A stretch of DNA of 64,000 bases from Erythrobacter ramosus (GCF_009828055.1 NZ_WTYB01000004.1:1-64000), one strand, 5' to 3'. Positions 26,707 to 35,966 are shown, counted from the stretch's first letter. Notes: generated by a model not told the origin, from the sequence alone. Numbers and translations: made by a program.

Positions 26707-28206
26707 CTACTCCAGCCCCAGCGCGCCAAGGTTCATCGTCGCCGCGTTGTAGCTCGCCTCGGCCAATCGCCCGGCGAGTTCTGCGCGGATCGCGTTGATT
26801 TGCGCGTTGGCGGCGGTTTCCTCGCGCTGATTGACGAAGAAGAAATCGCCCGCGCCCAGCCGGAACCGGGTGCGTTCGGCCTGCACCATCTGGTTGGCCT
26901 GCTTGACCTCGGCATCGGCGAGATCAGCCTGCTTCAGTGCGGTGTTCAGATTGACGAGGATGTTGCCGACCTCGGTGGTGATCTGATCGGCAATGCGGCG
27001 CTGGCGCAGTTCGGTCTCGCGCAGTTCGGCTTCGGCACGCTGCACCGCGCCGCGCGCTGTGCGGCGTTGCAGGGGGACGCTGAAAGTCAGGCCCACCACC
27101 GTATCGGTCGAATCGAAGCCCGGCCCGCCTGGCCCGATCTGGCCGAAATCACGCGACAGTTCGACACTGGCGTTGAGCGAGGGCTCAAGATCATTGCGGC
27201 GCAGCGCCACGCGGTTGTTCGCGCGTTCCAGCGCCAGCTTGAAGGTCTGGAGTTCAGGGCGGCTCTGGATCACGTCGCTCAGTGGTGTCGCCACCAGCTG
27301 TTCGACCGGCGCAATCGCCTTCATGCGGGACAGGTCGGGCAGCATTTCGCGGGTGGGGATCACCATCCGCCCGTCGCTGCCACGCAGATAGAATCCGAGG
27401 CTGTTGGCGGCGGTCAGGAAGTTGCGCTTGGCCTCCTCAAGCAGTGAGCGGCGGCGCAGCAGGTTCTGTTCGTTTTCGGTGAGCGCGATGCGCGCGCGGG
27501 CGCCTTCATTGACTTCGCGGGTGAGGCCGATCTGGCGGGCTTCGGCGATTTCGAGCAGTTCCTCGAACACCCGGATTTCCTCACCCGCGCCGACCCAGCG
27601 CCAATAGGCGCGCAGGGCTTCGTGCTGGACGTTCAACTGCACCAGCATGACATCAAGCCGTGCCTGACTGGCGGCGAGGCGGGTGTCCTCGATCGCGAAA
27701 CGGCGGCTGTCGATGTCGCGGTTGCGCAGCAACGAGAACAGCGCGCCGACCTTCACCTCGCCAAGTTGGTTGGTGTAGTCGTAGTTCTCGTAAGTCGGGA
27801 AGGTGCCGTTGGAAACGCGGTACGAACCGAACACCTCCGCCCCGTAAGGCCGCAGCGGCTGGCGGGCCTCGACCTTGCCGAAGCCGCCCGAATAGAAGCC
27901 GGTGAGGCGGTCGTAGTATTCGCCCTTCAGCATCAGATCGAAAGCACCATCGGCGCTGAGTTGGTCGGAACGCGCCGCCGCTTCCCGTTCGAAGGACTCG
28001 AGGATCGAGGGGAAAGTGAGCGCCGAGGAGCGGAGCACCTCGTCCGGCAGCAGCGGGCCGGTGGTCAGCGCTACGTCGAGCGGATCGCCGACGGGGGCAA
28101 TGTCCTGCGCCGCGGCTCCCACCGGGGCGAGCGCCAGCAACGCTGCACCGATAGCGGCGGGGCCGAGCACCGTGCCCAGCCGCATCAAGGCCGTCCTGCG
28201 CTTCAT
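26707..28206 (-). CDS. TolC-family outer-membrane channel protein
   Basis: A 499-residue outer-membrane efflux/type I secretion channel. A signal peptide (PAAIGAALLALAPVGAAAQ, about residues 16-34) is followed by two OEP repeats rich in heptads. Examples are FKLALERANNRVALRRNDLEPSLNASVELSRDFG and the C-terminal AELAGRLAEASYNAATMNLGAL. It is the third gene of an ABC-HlyD-TolC operon, two bases after the adaptor, so it probably forms the outer-membrane exit of that system. Confidence 0.87.
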   Translation of the reverse strand: MKRRTALMRLGTVLGPAAIGAALLALAPVGAAAQDIAPVGDPLDVALTTGPLLPDEVLRSSALTFPSILESFEREAAARSDQLSADGAFDLMLKGEYYDRLTGFYSGGFGKVEARQPLRPYGAEVFGSYRVSNGTFPTYENYDYTNQLGEVKVGALFSLLRNRDIDSRRFAIEDTRLAASQARLDVMLVQLNVQHEALRAYWRWVGAGEEIRVFEELLEIAEARQIGLTREVNEGARARIALTENEQNLLRRRSLLEEAKRNFLTAANSLGFYLRGSDGRMVIPTREMLPDLSRMKAIAPVEQLVATPLSDVIQSRPELQTFKLALERANNRVALRRNDLEPSLNASVELSRDFGQIGPGGPGFDSTDTVVGLTFSVPLQRRTARGAVQRAEAELRETELRQRRIADQITTEVGNILVNLNTALKQADLADAEVKQANQMVQAERTRFRLGAGDFFFVNQREETAANAQINAIRAELAGRLAEASYNAATMNLGALGLE

Positions 28207-28208
28207 CC

Positions 28209-29240
28209 TCAGTTCGCCGACCCGGTGCTTTCCGCCACCGGCAGTTCAGGCGGGAAATTGTTGAGCTGACGCCAGATTTCGTAGCCCACCGGCACGGTTT
28301 CGAGCAGCACCCAGGCCTGCACCACAGCCCCGAAGCGGACGTAGCGTTCTTCCGGCCAGCGGTGAAGCTCGCTCCGGTCCTCGGCGATCAGCACGCGGAA
28401 GCGGCCATTGATCTGGGCGGATTGGTCGACCGAAATCACCCGCCCGCCAAAGGTCCCGACCGCGACCGAAGGCCAGCCGGAAAACTGTACCGCGGGCCAG
28501 CCTTCGAACTGGATGCGGGTCTTGTCGCCCGGCCGCACCAGCGCGACATCGCGCCCGTCGATGAAAATCTCGATCACGCGCTCGGCCCCATCGGGCACGA
28601 AGGTCGCGAGCACGTCGCCAGCGTTGATATAGGTGGCGGCGTCGCCGGCATTGAGGCTCTGGATGAAGCCGTCACGCGGCGCGCGCACGATCTGTTCGGA
28701 CTGGCGCGCGATGTTGGTGTCGGCGCGGTTGAGATCAGCCTGCGCTGCGGCCACGCGGCCCTGCATGTCGGCAACCTTGATCTGCGCCAATTCGTAATCG
28801 CGGCGAGCGGCAAGCCCGGCTTCAAACAATTCGCGTGACCGGCGCTCGTCAATCTGCGCTGTGGCGAGCGCGGATTGGGCGGCCTGCAATTGCAGCTCCA
28901 TCTGCCCACGTTCGGCCTGCAAACGGTCAATCAGCTGCGGATCGATATCGGCGATGCGGACGATCGGATCGCCTTTCTTCACCGAACTGCCGTCGCGCAC
29001 GTACCATTCCTCGATCCGGCCCGGCACCAGCGCGTTGATATCCTGCTTGCGTTCGTTGGGGCTGAGCGTCGTCACCACCCCGCGGCCCGAGGTGGTCTGC
29101 ACCCAGGGCACGTAGATCAGGAAAGCGACCGCGATGACGATTGCCGCCAGCAGCATGAAAAACACCGCCCGCATCACGCGCGGCGTCTTGATCGACGCGA
29201 GGGTGGTGAAGTGCGCCATGTCTTGCTTGGGTATCGCCAT
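28209..29240 (-). CDS. HlyD-family membrane fusion/adaptor protein
   Basis: A 343-residue periplasmic adaptor. One N-terminal membrane helix (AVFFMLLAAIVIAVAFLIYV, about 23-42) is followed by a lipoyl-like half (VTTLSPNERKQDINALVPGRIEEWYVRDGSSVKKGDPIVRIAD). A coiled-coil hairpin (about 95-180) and the second lipoyl half (IVRAPRDGFIQSLNAGDAATYINAGDVLATF) complete the core. I chose the ATG at 29240 because GGAGG lies nine bases before it; a TTG two codons earlier is too close to the ribosome site. The start lies just past the upstream ABC stop. Confidence 0.87.
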   Translation of the reverse strand: MAIPKQDMAHFTTLASIKTPRVMRAVFFMLLAAIVIAVAFLIYVPWVQTTSGRGVVTTLSPNERKQDINALVPGRIEEWYVRDGSSVKKGDPIVRIADIDPQLIDRLQAERGQMELQLQAAQSALATAQIDERRSRELFEAGLAARRDYELAQIKVADMQGRVAAAQADLNRADTNIARQSEQIVRAPRDGFIQSLNAGDAATYINAGDVLATFVPDGAERVIEIFIDGRDVALVRPGDKTRIQFEGWPAVQFSGWPSVAVGTFGGRVISVDQSAQINGRFRVLIAEDRSELHRWPEERYVRFGAVVQAWVLLETVPVGYEIWRQLNNFPPELPVAESTGSAN

Positions 29241-29242
29241 GG

Positions 29243-30988
29243 TCAAGCCCCTCCCTTGCTGAATGGCGCGCCCGACGGCGGGGCAGGTTGGCGGATCGCC
29301 TCGTGGAAATCTTCGAAGCTGGCAAAGCTGCGCTGCCGGTGTGCTTCAAGGTACAGGAAACGGTCGAAGCCGAGATCGATGCGGCGGTTCGAGAAATAGA
29401 TCACGGTCGAATAGGCCTGCGCGCGCAGTTCGGTCACTGCGCGTTCGATGGGTTCGGGATCGAGCAGGTCGAACAGGCGGCTGAGCACCAGAATGCGCGG
29501 CTGTTCGAGAAGTGCGTTGGTGAGCTTCAACTGCTGAAGTTCCACCGCCGAGAGCGGATAGCCGGTCGATGCAAGCGGGGTGTCGAGGCCCTTTTCCAGC
29601 TTGGCGATGGTGTCCGCCAACCCCACCGTCTCCAGCGCGGAGATCATCCGCTGCGGCGCGGTTTCTGGGCAGGACAGGGCGAGATATTCGCGGATCGTCA
29701 TCTCGACGATGCTCGGCCGGTCGAGCACCTGCACGTTCTTGCGCAGGTGGTGTGCCTCAATCGCTTTCATGTCGATCCCGCCCAGCGTCGCGATCCCGCC
29801 CTGCGGCAGGATGTGCAACTTGAGCAGGTTGGTGAACAATCGCTGCACCCCGTGCTGGCTGGCTGCGGCCATGATCATCGCGCCGCTGGGGATTTCCAGA
29901 TCGAACTGCGCGTCCTCATCCCGCGCGCGGCCGCGCACGCCCTTCATCACGATGGTGTGATCCGGCCCGTCGAGCGGATCGGCACCCTTGGGCTGTTCCT
30001 GTTCGACATCGTAGAACTGCGAGATTTCCTCAACGGCGGCGAACAGGTCGTAGAAATAGCCAAGATAGCTGCCCAGCTGCGCCACGCCGAAGAACGCCGC
30101 TGACAGCACCAGTTCGGCCGCGACCAGCTGGCCGAGGGTGAGCTGGTTCTGGATCACCAGCCACCCGCCAAGGCCGAGCAGCGCCGCGCTTGCCGCGGCA
30201 TACATCAGCAGGAAGGCGATGGTCTGCGAGAACAGATGGCGGAAATGCCGCTTGCGTTCGTTGATGTAGATGCGGGTGTGATCGTCGGTCTTGTCGAGCG
30301 CGTAGTCGATCCGGCGCTGCGACTTGAAGAAGCCGTTGGAGCCGCCGATGGTCTGAAGCCAGGCGGCGGTCGCATGCTTGGCATGGCTGAGATCGACCCC
30401 GGTGCGCAGCGCGCGGCTGCCCCAGCTGAGCCACACCACCCAGATCAGCGTGATCATCACCAGCGTGAAGCCGAGGAAATAGGGATGGTAGAGCGAGACC
30501 AGCACAAATCCGACCGCAATCTGGAGCAGCGTGGTGAAGCCCCCGATGAACAGGATCGGGATCGCAGTCTGGACATAGATTACGTCAAAATAGCGGTTGA
30601 ACAGCGCGCTTTTTTTCTGGTCGCCGAAAAACGGGTTCTGGGCATAGACCGAAATCAGCGACATCTCCGCCACCATGCGCGCGTAAAAACGCCGCGCAAA
30701 CAGCTCCATCAGGTGGACGCGCAGCGCGTAAAGCATGCTGGAAATAAACAGCAGGCCGAACAGGGTGAGCGATAGCACCACCAACGGCGCAGTGAGCGCG
30801 GTGTTGGCGATGGTGTTGATCAGCATCTGCACCGAAATCGGCGTTGCCAGGCTGAGCAAGCTGATGCCGATCCCGTAGACGGCCGCAAGCCAGTAGAAAT
30901 TCGCTTCAGGCTTCAGGATATCGAAGAAAATCCTGAAGAATTTTACCAGCGAAATCTGCGAGCCGTAACTTTGGCCTTCTCCTGCCAT
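29243..30988 (-). CDS. ABC half-transporter-like protein with degenerate ATPase domain
   Basis: A 581-residue protein with the layout of a type I secretion ABC exporter: six membrane helices in about residues 30-320 and a C-terminal nucleotide-binding domain. The ATPase motifs are lost. Where Walker A (GxxGxGKS/T) should lie, near 368-385, the sequence reads MIMAAASQHGVQRLF. The signature LSGGQ region near 474 reads YPLSAVELQQLKL. Walker B near 499 reads RILVLSRLFDLLDPE, without the Asp-Glu pair. The fold appears kept but hydrolysis seems impossible. It is followed directly by HlyD and TolC genes. Either a separate ATPase drives the system or this subunit works without ATP. A 19-bp operator-like palindrome lies just upstream. 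Confidence 0.85.
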   Translation of the reverse strand: MAGEGQSYGSQISLVKFFRIFFDILKPEANFYWLAAVYGIGISLLSLATPISVQMLINTIANTALTAPLVVLSLTLFGLLFISSMLYALRVHLMELFARRFYARMVAEMSLISVYAQNPFFGDQKKSALFNRYFDVIYVQTAIPILFIGGFTTLLQIAVGFVLVSLYHPYFLGFTLVMITLIWVVWLSWGSRALRTGVDLSHAKHATAAWLQTIGGSNGFFKSQRRIDYALDKTDDHTRIYINERKRHFRHLFSQTIAFLLMYAAASAALLGLGGWLVIQNQLTLGQLVAAELVLSAAFFGVAQLGSYLGYFYDLFAAVEEISQFYDVEQEQPKGADPLDGPDHTIVMKGVRGRARDEDAQFDLEIPSGAMIMAAASQHGVQRLFTNLLKLHILPQGGIATLGGIDMKAIEAHHLRKNVQVLDRPSIVEMTIREYLALSCPETAPQRMISALETVGLADTIAKLEKGLDTPLASTGYPLSAVELQQLKLTNALLEQPRILVLSRLFDLLDPEPIERAVTELRAQAYSTVIYFSNRRIDLGFDRFLYLEAHRQRSFASFEDFHEAIRQPAPPSGAPFSKGGA

Positions 30989-31026
30989 GGCAGCCTTTCA
31001 ATCCGAAACCTGCGTTCAAGGACGGG

Positions 31027-31045
31027 GTTGTCCGACTTGGACAAC
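31027..31045. promoter_or_regulatory. Operator-like palindrome upstream of the ABC-HlyD-TolC operon
   Basis: GTTGTCC and GGACAAC form perfect 7-bp arms around a 5-bp spacer, 39 bp upstream of the ABC gene start in a 268-bp divergent gap. Size and symmetry fit a dimeric helix-turn-helix repressor. No regulator gene is adjacent. The same gap could also serve the flavoprotein gene on the plus strand. Confidence 0.5.
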
Positions 31046-31256
31046 ACGCGACCGAACGTGAGTGCATCTATTGCAACATTACCGCGCCGCAAGCGATTAA
31101 TCATTCAACACGTCGACGGTTCCAGCGACAAAAAGAGTGCTGCAACTTCTTGAAGATATGAAGTATTGAAGGCTATTGCGAAGCAATGTCGTGTAGCAGC
31201 CCCGTTAGCGTCCGAAGCTTGCGGATAGCTGAACCAAGGCCGATGAGGCGAGGGTG

Positions 31257-32384
31257 ATGATACCGCAGACTGCCTCGTTCGGTACACAAACCGTGATGTT
31301 GCTCGGCGGCGGCCATGCGCATGTCGCGGTGCTGGCGGACTGGGTGAAGCGCGGCGTGCCAGCGGGCGTGCGGGCGGTGTTGCTGACGCCGGAGCGGCAC
31401 TTGCGCTATTCGGGCATGGTGCCCGGCTGGATCGCGGGGCAGCATGCGCGAGATGACGGGCTGGTCGATCTGGCCGCGCTGGCGGCGCGCGCAGGCGTGG
31501 AGCTGGTGCTGGATCGCTGCAATGGCCTCGACCCGGAGGCGCGGGTGGTGCGCACCGCAGCGGGTGAGGCGATCCGCTTTGACGTCGCCTCGTTCGATAC
31601 CGGCGGGGAAGGGCAGGCGGCCAGGCTGCTGGGCGATGATCCGCGCCTGATCGATGTCCGCCCCATCGGCGCTTTCGTCGATCGCCTCGCCGCGCTTGGG
31701 CCCTTGACGCGGATCGTGGTGGTGGGCGGCGGGGCAGGGGGCGTGGAGCTGGCTTTTGCACTCCGCAATCGCGCCGGAGCCACCGTGCGCCCAGACGTCA
31801 CGCTGGCGGCGGGGCCGGGCGGGTTGCTCCCCGGCTTCGCGCCCGCCGTGCAAGCCCGCGCCGCCCGAGCGCTGGCGCGGCAGGGGATTACGGTGCTGGC
31901 CGCCGATGCGCGCTTTGCAGGCGGTGCGATCATGGCAGGCGGGCAATCGCTGGAACCCGCCGATTGCATCATAGCCGCGACTGGCAGCGCCGCGCCGCAA
32001 TGGGTGCGGGCAAGCGGCATCGCCGCCGACGCGGCGGGCTTCCTCGCGGTGGACGCATACCAGCGCTCCACCTCGCACCCCCATATCTTCGCCGCCGGAG
32101 ATGTCGCCGCGCGCACTGACCGGCCGCTCGTCCATTCCGGCGTCCATGCCGTGTTTGCCGGCCCAGTGCTCGCCGCCAACCTGCGCGCTGTGCTGGCGGG
32201 CGAGGCTCCACGCCGCATCTATCGCCCGCGCTGGAACAATCTCTACCTGATGAACACCGGCGACGGCAGCGCGATTGCCAGCTATGGCCCACTCGCCGCC
32301 GAGGGCCGCTGGGTGCTGACGCTCAAGCACTGGATCGACAAGCGCTGGATTGCGCAATACGCCCGCATTGCGCAGATGGCGTAA
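31257..32384 (+). CDS. FAD/NAD-dependent oxidoreductase, TIGR03169-like
   Basis: A 375-residue flavoprotein of the pyridine nucleotide-disulfide oxidoreductase superfamily, of the type also found as the N-terminal domain of some selenide water dikinases (TIGR03169). The FAD-binding loop LLGGGHAHVAVL is near residue 14 and LRYSGMVPGWIAGQHA near 46 is typical. The NAD-binding loop IVVVGGGAGGVELA lies near 155 and HIFAAGDVA near 278. No redox-active CxxxxC pair is present. Start: ATG at 31257, though GTG one codon earlier is possible. The quinone or other acceptor is unknown. Confidence 0.8.
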   Translation: MIPQTASFGTQTVMLLGGGHAHVAVLADWVKRGVPAGVRAVLLTPERHLRYSGMVPGWIAGQHARDDGLVDLAALAARAGVELVLDRCNGLDPEARVVRTAAGEAIRFDVASFDTGGEGQAARLLGDDPRLIDVRPIGAFVDRLAALGPLTRIVVVGGGAGGVELAFALRNRAGATVRPDVTLAAGPGGLLPGFAPAVQARAARALARQGITVLAADARFAGGAIMAGGQSLEPADCIIAATGSAAPQWVRASGIAADAAGFLAVDAYQRSTSHPHIFAAGDVAARTDRPLVHSGVHAVFAGPVLAANLRAVLAGEAPRRIYRPRWNNLYLMNTGDGSAIASYGPLAAEGRWVLTLKHWIDKRWIAQYARIAQMA

Positions 32385-32425
32385 CCCTCGCAGCAGCCTG
32401 CGCGAATGTGCAGGCAGGAGATCAT

Positions 32426-34567
32426 GTGAAAAAACTTGCCATCCTCGCCGTGCTGGCCGCCGTCATCGCGGCTTATCTTGTCTTCGATCTCGGGCAATTT
32501 CTGACGCTTGAGGGGATCAAGCAGTTGGTCACCCAGTGGGAGGCCTTCTATGCCGATAACCCGGTGATGGTCATCGCCGGGTTCTTCGCCGCCTATGTCG
32601 CGGTGACGGCGGCCTCGCTGCCCGGTGCGGCGATCATGACGCTGGCAGCGGGCGCGCTGTTCGGGGTGGTGACAGGGACGATCCTTGTTTCCTTCGCCTC
32701 GACGCTGGGAGCCACCCTGGCCTTCCTTTCATCGCGCTATGTGCTGCGCGACACTATCGAGGCGCGGTTCGGTGAGCGGCTGAAGGCGATCAACGCCGGG
32801 ATGGAGCGCGACGGGGCGTTCTACCTCTTCAGCTTGCGCATGATCCCGGCCTTCCCCTTCTTCGTGGTCAATCTGGTGATGGGCCTCACCCGCATCCGCA
32901 CGCTAACCTATATCTGGGTGAGCCAGATCGGGATGCTGCTGGGCACTGTGGTTTATGTGAATGCAGGCACGCAGCTGGCGCGGATTGAGAGCCTGTCGGG
33001 CATTGCCTCACCGGGCGTGCTGGGCAGCTTCGTGCTGCTGGGCATCGCGCCGTGGCTGGCAAAGCTGGTGATCGGACTGATCAAGCGCCGCAAGGTCTAT
33101 GCCGGGTTCAAGCGCCCGTCCAAGTTCGACCGCAATCTGGTGGTGATCGGCGCAGGCTCGGCAGGGCTAGTGTCGGCACTGATCGCGGCGACGGTCAAGG
33201 CCAAGGTCACGCTGGTCGAGGCAAACGAAATGGGCGGCGATTGCCTCAACACCGGCTGCGTGCCCTCAAAGGCCCTGATCAAGAGCGCCAAGGTGGCGGC
33301 GATGATGCGCGGGGCGGACAAGTACGGCCTCACCCCGACTGACCCCCAAGTGCCGTTCCGCGCTGTGATCGCACGGGTGCTGGACGCGGTGAAGGCGATC
33401 GAACCGCATGATTCGGTCGAACGCTACGAAGGTCTCGGCGTCGATGTGGTGAAGGGCTATGCCAAGATCATCGACCCCTGGACGGTCGAGATCGCCCGCA
33501 ATGATGGCGGCACGCAGCGCCTCACCACTCGCAGCATCGTCATCGCCAGCGGTGCGGAGCCGGTGGTACCGCCGATCCCCGGCATCGAGGGCAGCGGATA
33601 CCTCACCAGCGAGACGATGTGGGACGCCTTTGCGCAGATGGACACGGCCCCGGCGCGGGTTGCGGTGCTGGGCGGCGGGCCGATCGGGTGTGAGTTGGCA
33701 CAGGCGCTGGCGCGATTGGGTTCCAAGGTGACGCAGGTCGAAATGGCCGACGCATTGCTGGGGCGTGAGGATGCGGATGTATCCGACCTTGCGCGCAGCG
33801 TGCTGGAGGCGGACGGCGTGCGCGTGCTCACCGGCCACAAGGCGGTGCGGATCGAAGACCGCACGCTGATCGCCGAACAAGGCGGGCAGGAAGTGCGCGT
33901 GCCGTTCGACGTGCTGCTCGTGGCAGTGGGGCGCAAGGCGCGGCTCACCGGTTTCGGGCTGGAGGATATCGGCGTCGATACGGCCAAGACCGTGGTCACC
34001 GACGAATTCCTCGCCACCAAATTCCCCAATATCTTCGCGGCAGGCGACGTGGCGGGCCCCTACCAGTTCACCCATACCGCCAGCCATCAGGCCTGGTACG
34101 CCAGCGTCAACGCGCTGTTCGGGAGCCTGCGCAAGTTCAAGGCCGATTACCGCGTGATCCCCGCCGTCACCTTCCTCGATCCCGAATTCGCCCGCGTGGG
34201 CCTCAACGAACGCGAGGCGGCCGAGCAGGGCATCGCCGTCGAAGTCACCCGCTACGACCTCGACGATCTCGACCGCGCGATTGCCGAAAGCGAGACCAAG
34301 GGTTTCGTCAAGGTGCTGACCCCGGCGGGCGGCAAGGACACGGTGCTGGGCGCGACCATCGTTGGCGCCCATGCGGGCGAATTGCTGGCGGAATACGTGC
34401 TGGCGATGAAGCACGGGATCGGGCTCAACAAGATCCTCGGCACGATCCACGCCTATCCCACCATGGTCGAAGCCAACAAGTTTGCCGCCGGCAACTGGAA
34501 GAAGGCGCACAAGCCGGAAGGCCTGCTCAAATGGGTGGAACGCTATCACACCTGGATGCGGGGCTAA
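32426..34567 (+). CDS. Fusion of VTT/TVP38 membrane domain with mercuric-reductase-like flavoprotein
   Basis: A 713-residue fusion. Residues 1-225 are a TVP38/TMEM64 (VTT/SNARE-associated) membrane domain with several helices and the blocks AAYVAVTAASLPGAAIMTLAAGALFG and FYLFSLRMIPAFPFFVVNLVMGL. From about 234 it is a class I disulfide oxidoreductase: FAD loop VVIGAGSAGL, redox pair CLNTGC (C273, C278) followed by VPSKAL, NAD loop VAVLGGGPIGCELAQAL, AAGDVAGP and a dimerisation domain ending HAYPTMVEANKFAAG. It lacks an N-terminal HMA domain and the terminal vicinal cysteines of mercuric reductase. GTG at 32426 is chosen since GGAG lies five bases upstream. The reaction is unknown. Confidence 0.85.
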   Translation: MKKLAILAVLAAVIAAYLVFDLGQFLTLEGIKQLVTQWEAFYADNPVMVIAGFFAAYVAVTAASLPGAAIMTLAAGALFGVVTGTILVSFASTLGATLAFLSSRYVLRDTIEARFGERLKAINAGMERDGAFYLFSLRMIPAFPFFVVNLVMGLTRIRTLTYIWVSQIGMLLGTVVYVNAGTQLARIESLSGIASPGVLGSFVLLGIAPWLAKLVIGLIKRRKVYAGFKRPSKFDRNLVVIGAGSAGLVSALIAATVKAKVTLVEANEMGGDCLNTGCVPSKALIKSAKVAAMMRGADKYGLTPTDPQVPFRAVIARVLDAVKAIEPHDSVERYEGLGVDVVKGYAKIIDPWTVEIARNDGGTQRLTTRSIVIASGAEPVVPPIPGIEGSGYLTSETMWDAFAQMDTAPARVAVLGGGPIGCELAQALARLGSKVTQVEMADALLGREDADVSDLARSVLEADGVRVLTGHKAVRIEDRTLIAEQGGQEVRVPFDVLLVAVGRKARLTGFGLEDIGVDTAKTVVTDEFLATKFPNIFAAGDVAGPYQFTHTASHQAWYASVNALFGSLRKFKADYRVIPAVTFLDPEFARVGLNEREAAEQGIAVEVTRYDLDDLDRAIAESETKGFVKVLTPAGGKDTVLGATIVGAHAGELLAEYVLAMKHGIGLNKILGTIHAYPTMVEANKFAAGNWKKAHKPEGLLKWVERYHTWMRG

Positions 34568-34573
34568 CGCGGC

Positions 34574-35845
34574 GTGGAGTTGTTCGACCAGCTGCGCGGG
34601 ATCATCGGCATTGCGGTGCTGATCGGCATCGCATGGGCCATCAGCGAGAACCGCAAGGCCCACCCCGGCTGGCGCTGGATCGCAGGCGCGCTGGCGCTTC
34701 AGGGTGTGCTGGCGGTGCTGATCGTGCGGGTGCCGATCGTCTGGCAGGCGGTAGGCCTCGTCAATAATGCGGTGAGCGCAGTCGAGGCGGCGACGCTCAA
34801 AGGCTCGTCCTATATGTTCGGCTATCTTGGCGGGGCGGAGCTGCCGTTTGCGCTGAAAGAGGGCGCGCAGCCGCCGCTCGTGATCGCCTTCCAGATCCTG
34901 CCGCTGGTGATCGTCTTCTCCGCCTTGGCGGCGCTGCTGTGGCACTGGGGCGTGCTGCGCTGGATGGTGAACGGCCTCAGCTTCTTGCTGCGCCGCAGCT
35001 TGGGCGTCTCCGGCGTCGTCGGCCTGTCGGGCGGGGCGAGCGTGTTTCTCGGCGTGGTCGAAGCGCCGCTTGTCACCCGCGCTTATTTCGCGCGCATCAG
35101 CCGGACCGAGCTGTTCCAGATCATGACGTTGACGATGGCGACCATCAGCGGTGCGATCCTGATCCTTTATGCCACCACTTTGCGCGAAACCGTGCCGGAT
35201 GCGGTCGGCCACATGATCTCCGCCTCGCTGATTTCGCTTCCCGCCGCGCTGCTGATCGCGCGGCTGATGGTGCCGGGGACGCCTGACGATGTTGCGACCG
35301 AGGTGGAAAAGGAAGACCCGGGTCTGCGTTACGAATCGAGCATCGATGCCATCGTCAAAGGCACGATGGACGGGATGCAGCTGTTCCTCAGCGTGATCGC
35401 GGTGATCATCACGGTGTTCGCGCTGGTGGCGCTGGTCGATATGGTGCTGGCGCTGCTGCCGCTGGTGGATGGCGATCCGCTCAGCCTCAAGCGGCTGCTT
35501 GGCTGGGCGCTGGCGCCCTTCATGTGGTTGCTCGGCGTGCCGTGGAGCGAGGCGCAGGCAGCGGGCGGATTGATGGGCACCAAGGCGGTGCTCAACGAAT
35601 ATGTCGCCTATCTCGAACTCGCCGCGCTGCCGGACGGGACGCTGGGGCCGAGGAGCCAGCTGATCGTCACCTATGCGCTGTGCGGCGTGGCAAACCTCGC
35701 CAGCGTCGGTCTGCTGGTTTCGACCATTGGCACGCTCTGCCCTGAACGCCGCGCAGAGGCTGCGGGGCTGGGGATGAAAAGCTGGATTTCCGGTAACCTC
35801 GCCAGCGCGATGACGGGGGCGTGGATCGGGCTGGTGACATGGTGA
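34574..35845 (+). CDS. Concentrative nucleoside transporter (CNT/NupC family)
   Basis: A 423-residue inner-membrane symporter for nucleoside uptake driven by protons or sodium. Family signatures: GGAELPFALKEG, GVVGLSGGASVFLGVVEAPLVTRAYF (the GxxE(A/S)P region), LTMATISGAILILY and GGLMGTKAVLNEYVAYLEL, where NEY/F-A-Y is diagnostic. Starts with GTG at 34574, six bases after the flavoprotein stop, so it may be co-transcribed. Ion and nucleoside preference cannot be read. Confidence 0.9.
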   Translation: MELFDQLRGIIGIAVLIGIAWAISENRKAHPGWRWIAGALALQGVLAVLIVRVPIVWQAVGLVNNAVSAVEAATLKGSSYMFGYLGGAELPFALKEGAQPPLVIAFQILPLVIVFSALAALLWHWGVLRWMVNGLSFLLRRSLGVSGVVGLSGGASVFLGVVEAPLVTRAYFARISRTELFQIMTLTMATISGAILILYATTLRETVPDAVGHMISASLISLPAALLIARLMVPGTPDDVATEVEKEDPGLRYESSIDAIVKGTMDGMQLFLSVIAVIITVFALVALVDMVLALLPLVDGDPLSLKRLLGWALAPFMWLLGVPWSEAQAAGGLMGTKAVLNEYVAYLELAALPDGTLGPRSQLIVTYALCGVANLASVGLLVSTIGTLCPERRAEAAGLGMKSWISGNLASAMTGAWIGLVTW

Positions 35846-35865
35846 GGGGGGCTGATCCCTTCACA

Positions 35866-35956
35866 CCCGTCCCGGGCTTGACCCGGGGCCCCGCTGTTCT
35901 TCCGCCCTACGCTTGTCGCAACAGGAAGCTGGGTCACGGGTCAAGCCCGGGACGGG
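35866..35956. repeat. 91-bp palindromic element with perfect 20-bp arms
   Basis: The arm CCCGTCCCGGGCTTGACCCG at 35866-35885 is repeated as its exact reverse complement at 35937-35956, with 51 bp between. It fills the gap between the nucleoside transporter and the CDP-alcohol phosphatidyltransferase. CCGGGCTTGACCCGGG is common in dispersed alphaproteobacterial intergenic repeats, so a REP/MITE-like element is the likely identity. Confidence 0.8.
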
Positions 35957-35966
35957 GAGAGCTTTA

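Noticed and set aside
33266..35212. Very long minus-strand reading frame (about 648 codons)
   Set aside because: It lies opposite the VTT-flavoprotein and nucleoside transporter genes, is rich in His/Arg/Asp/Gln and shows no family motif. GC-rich codon bias opens such frames.
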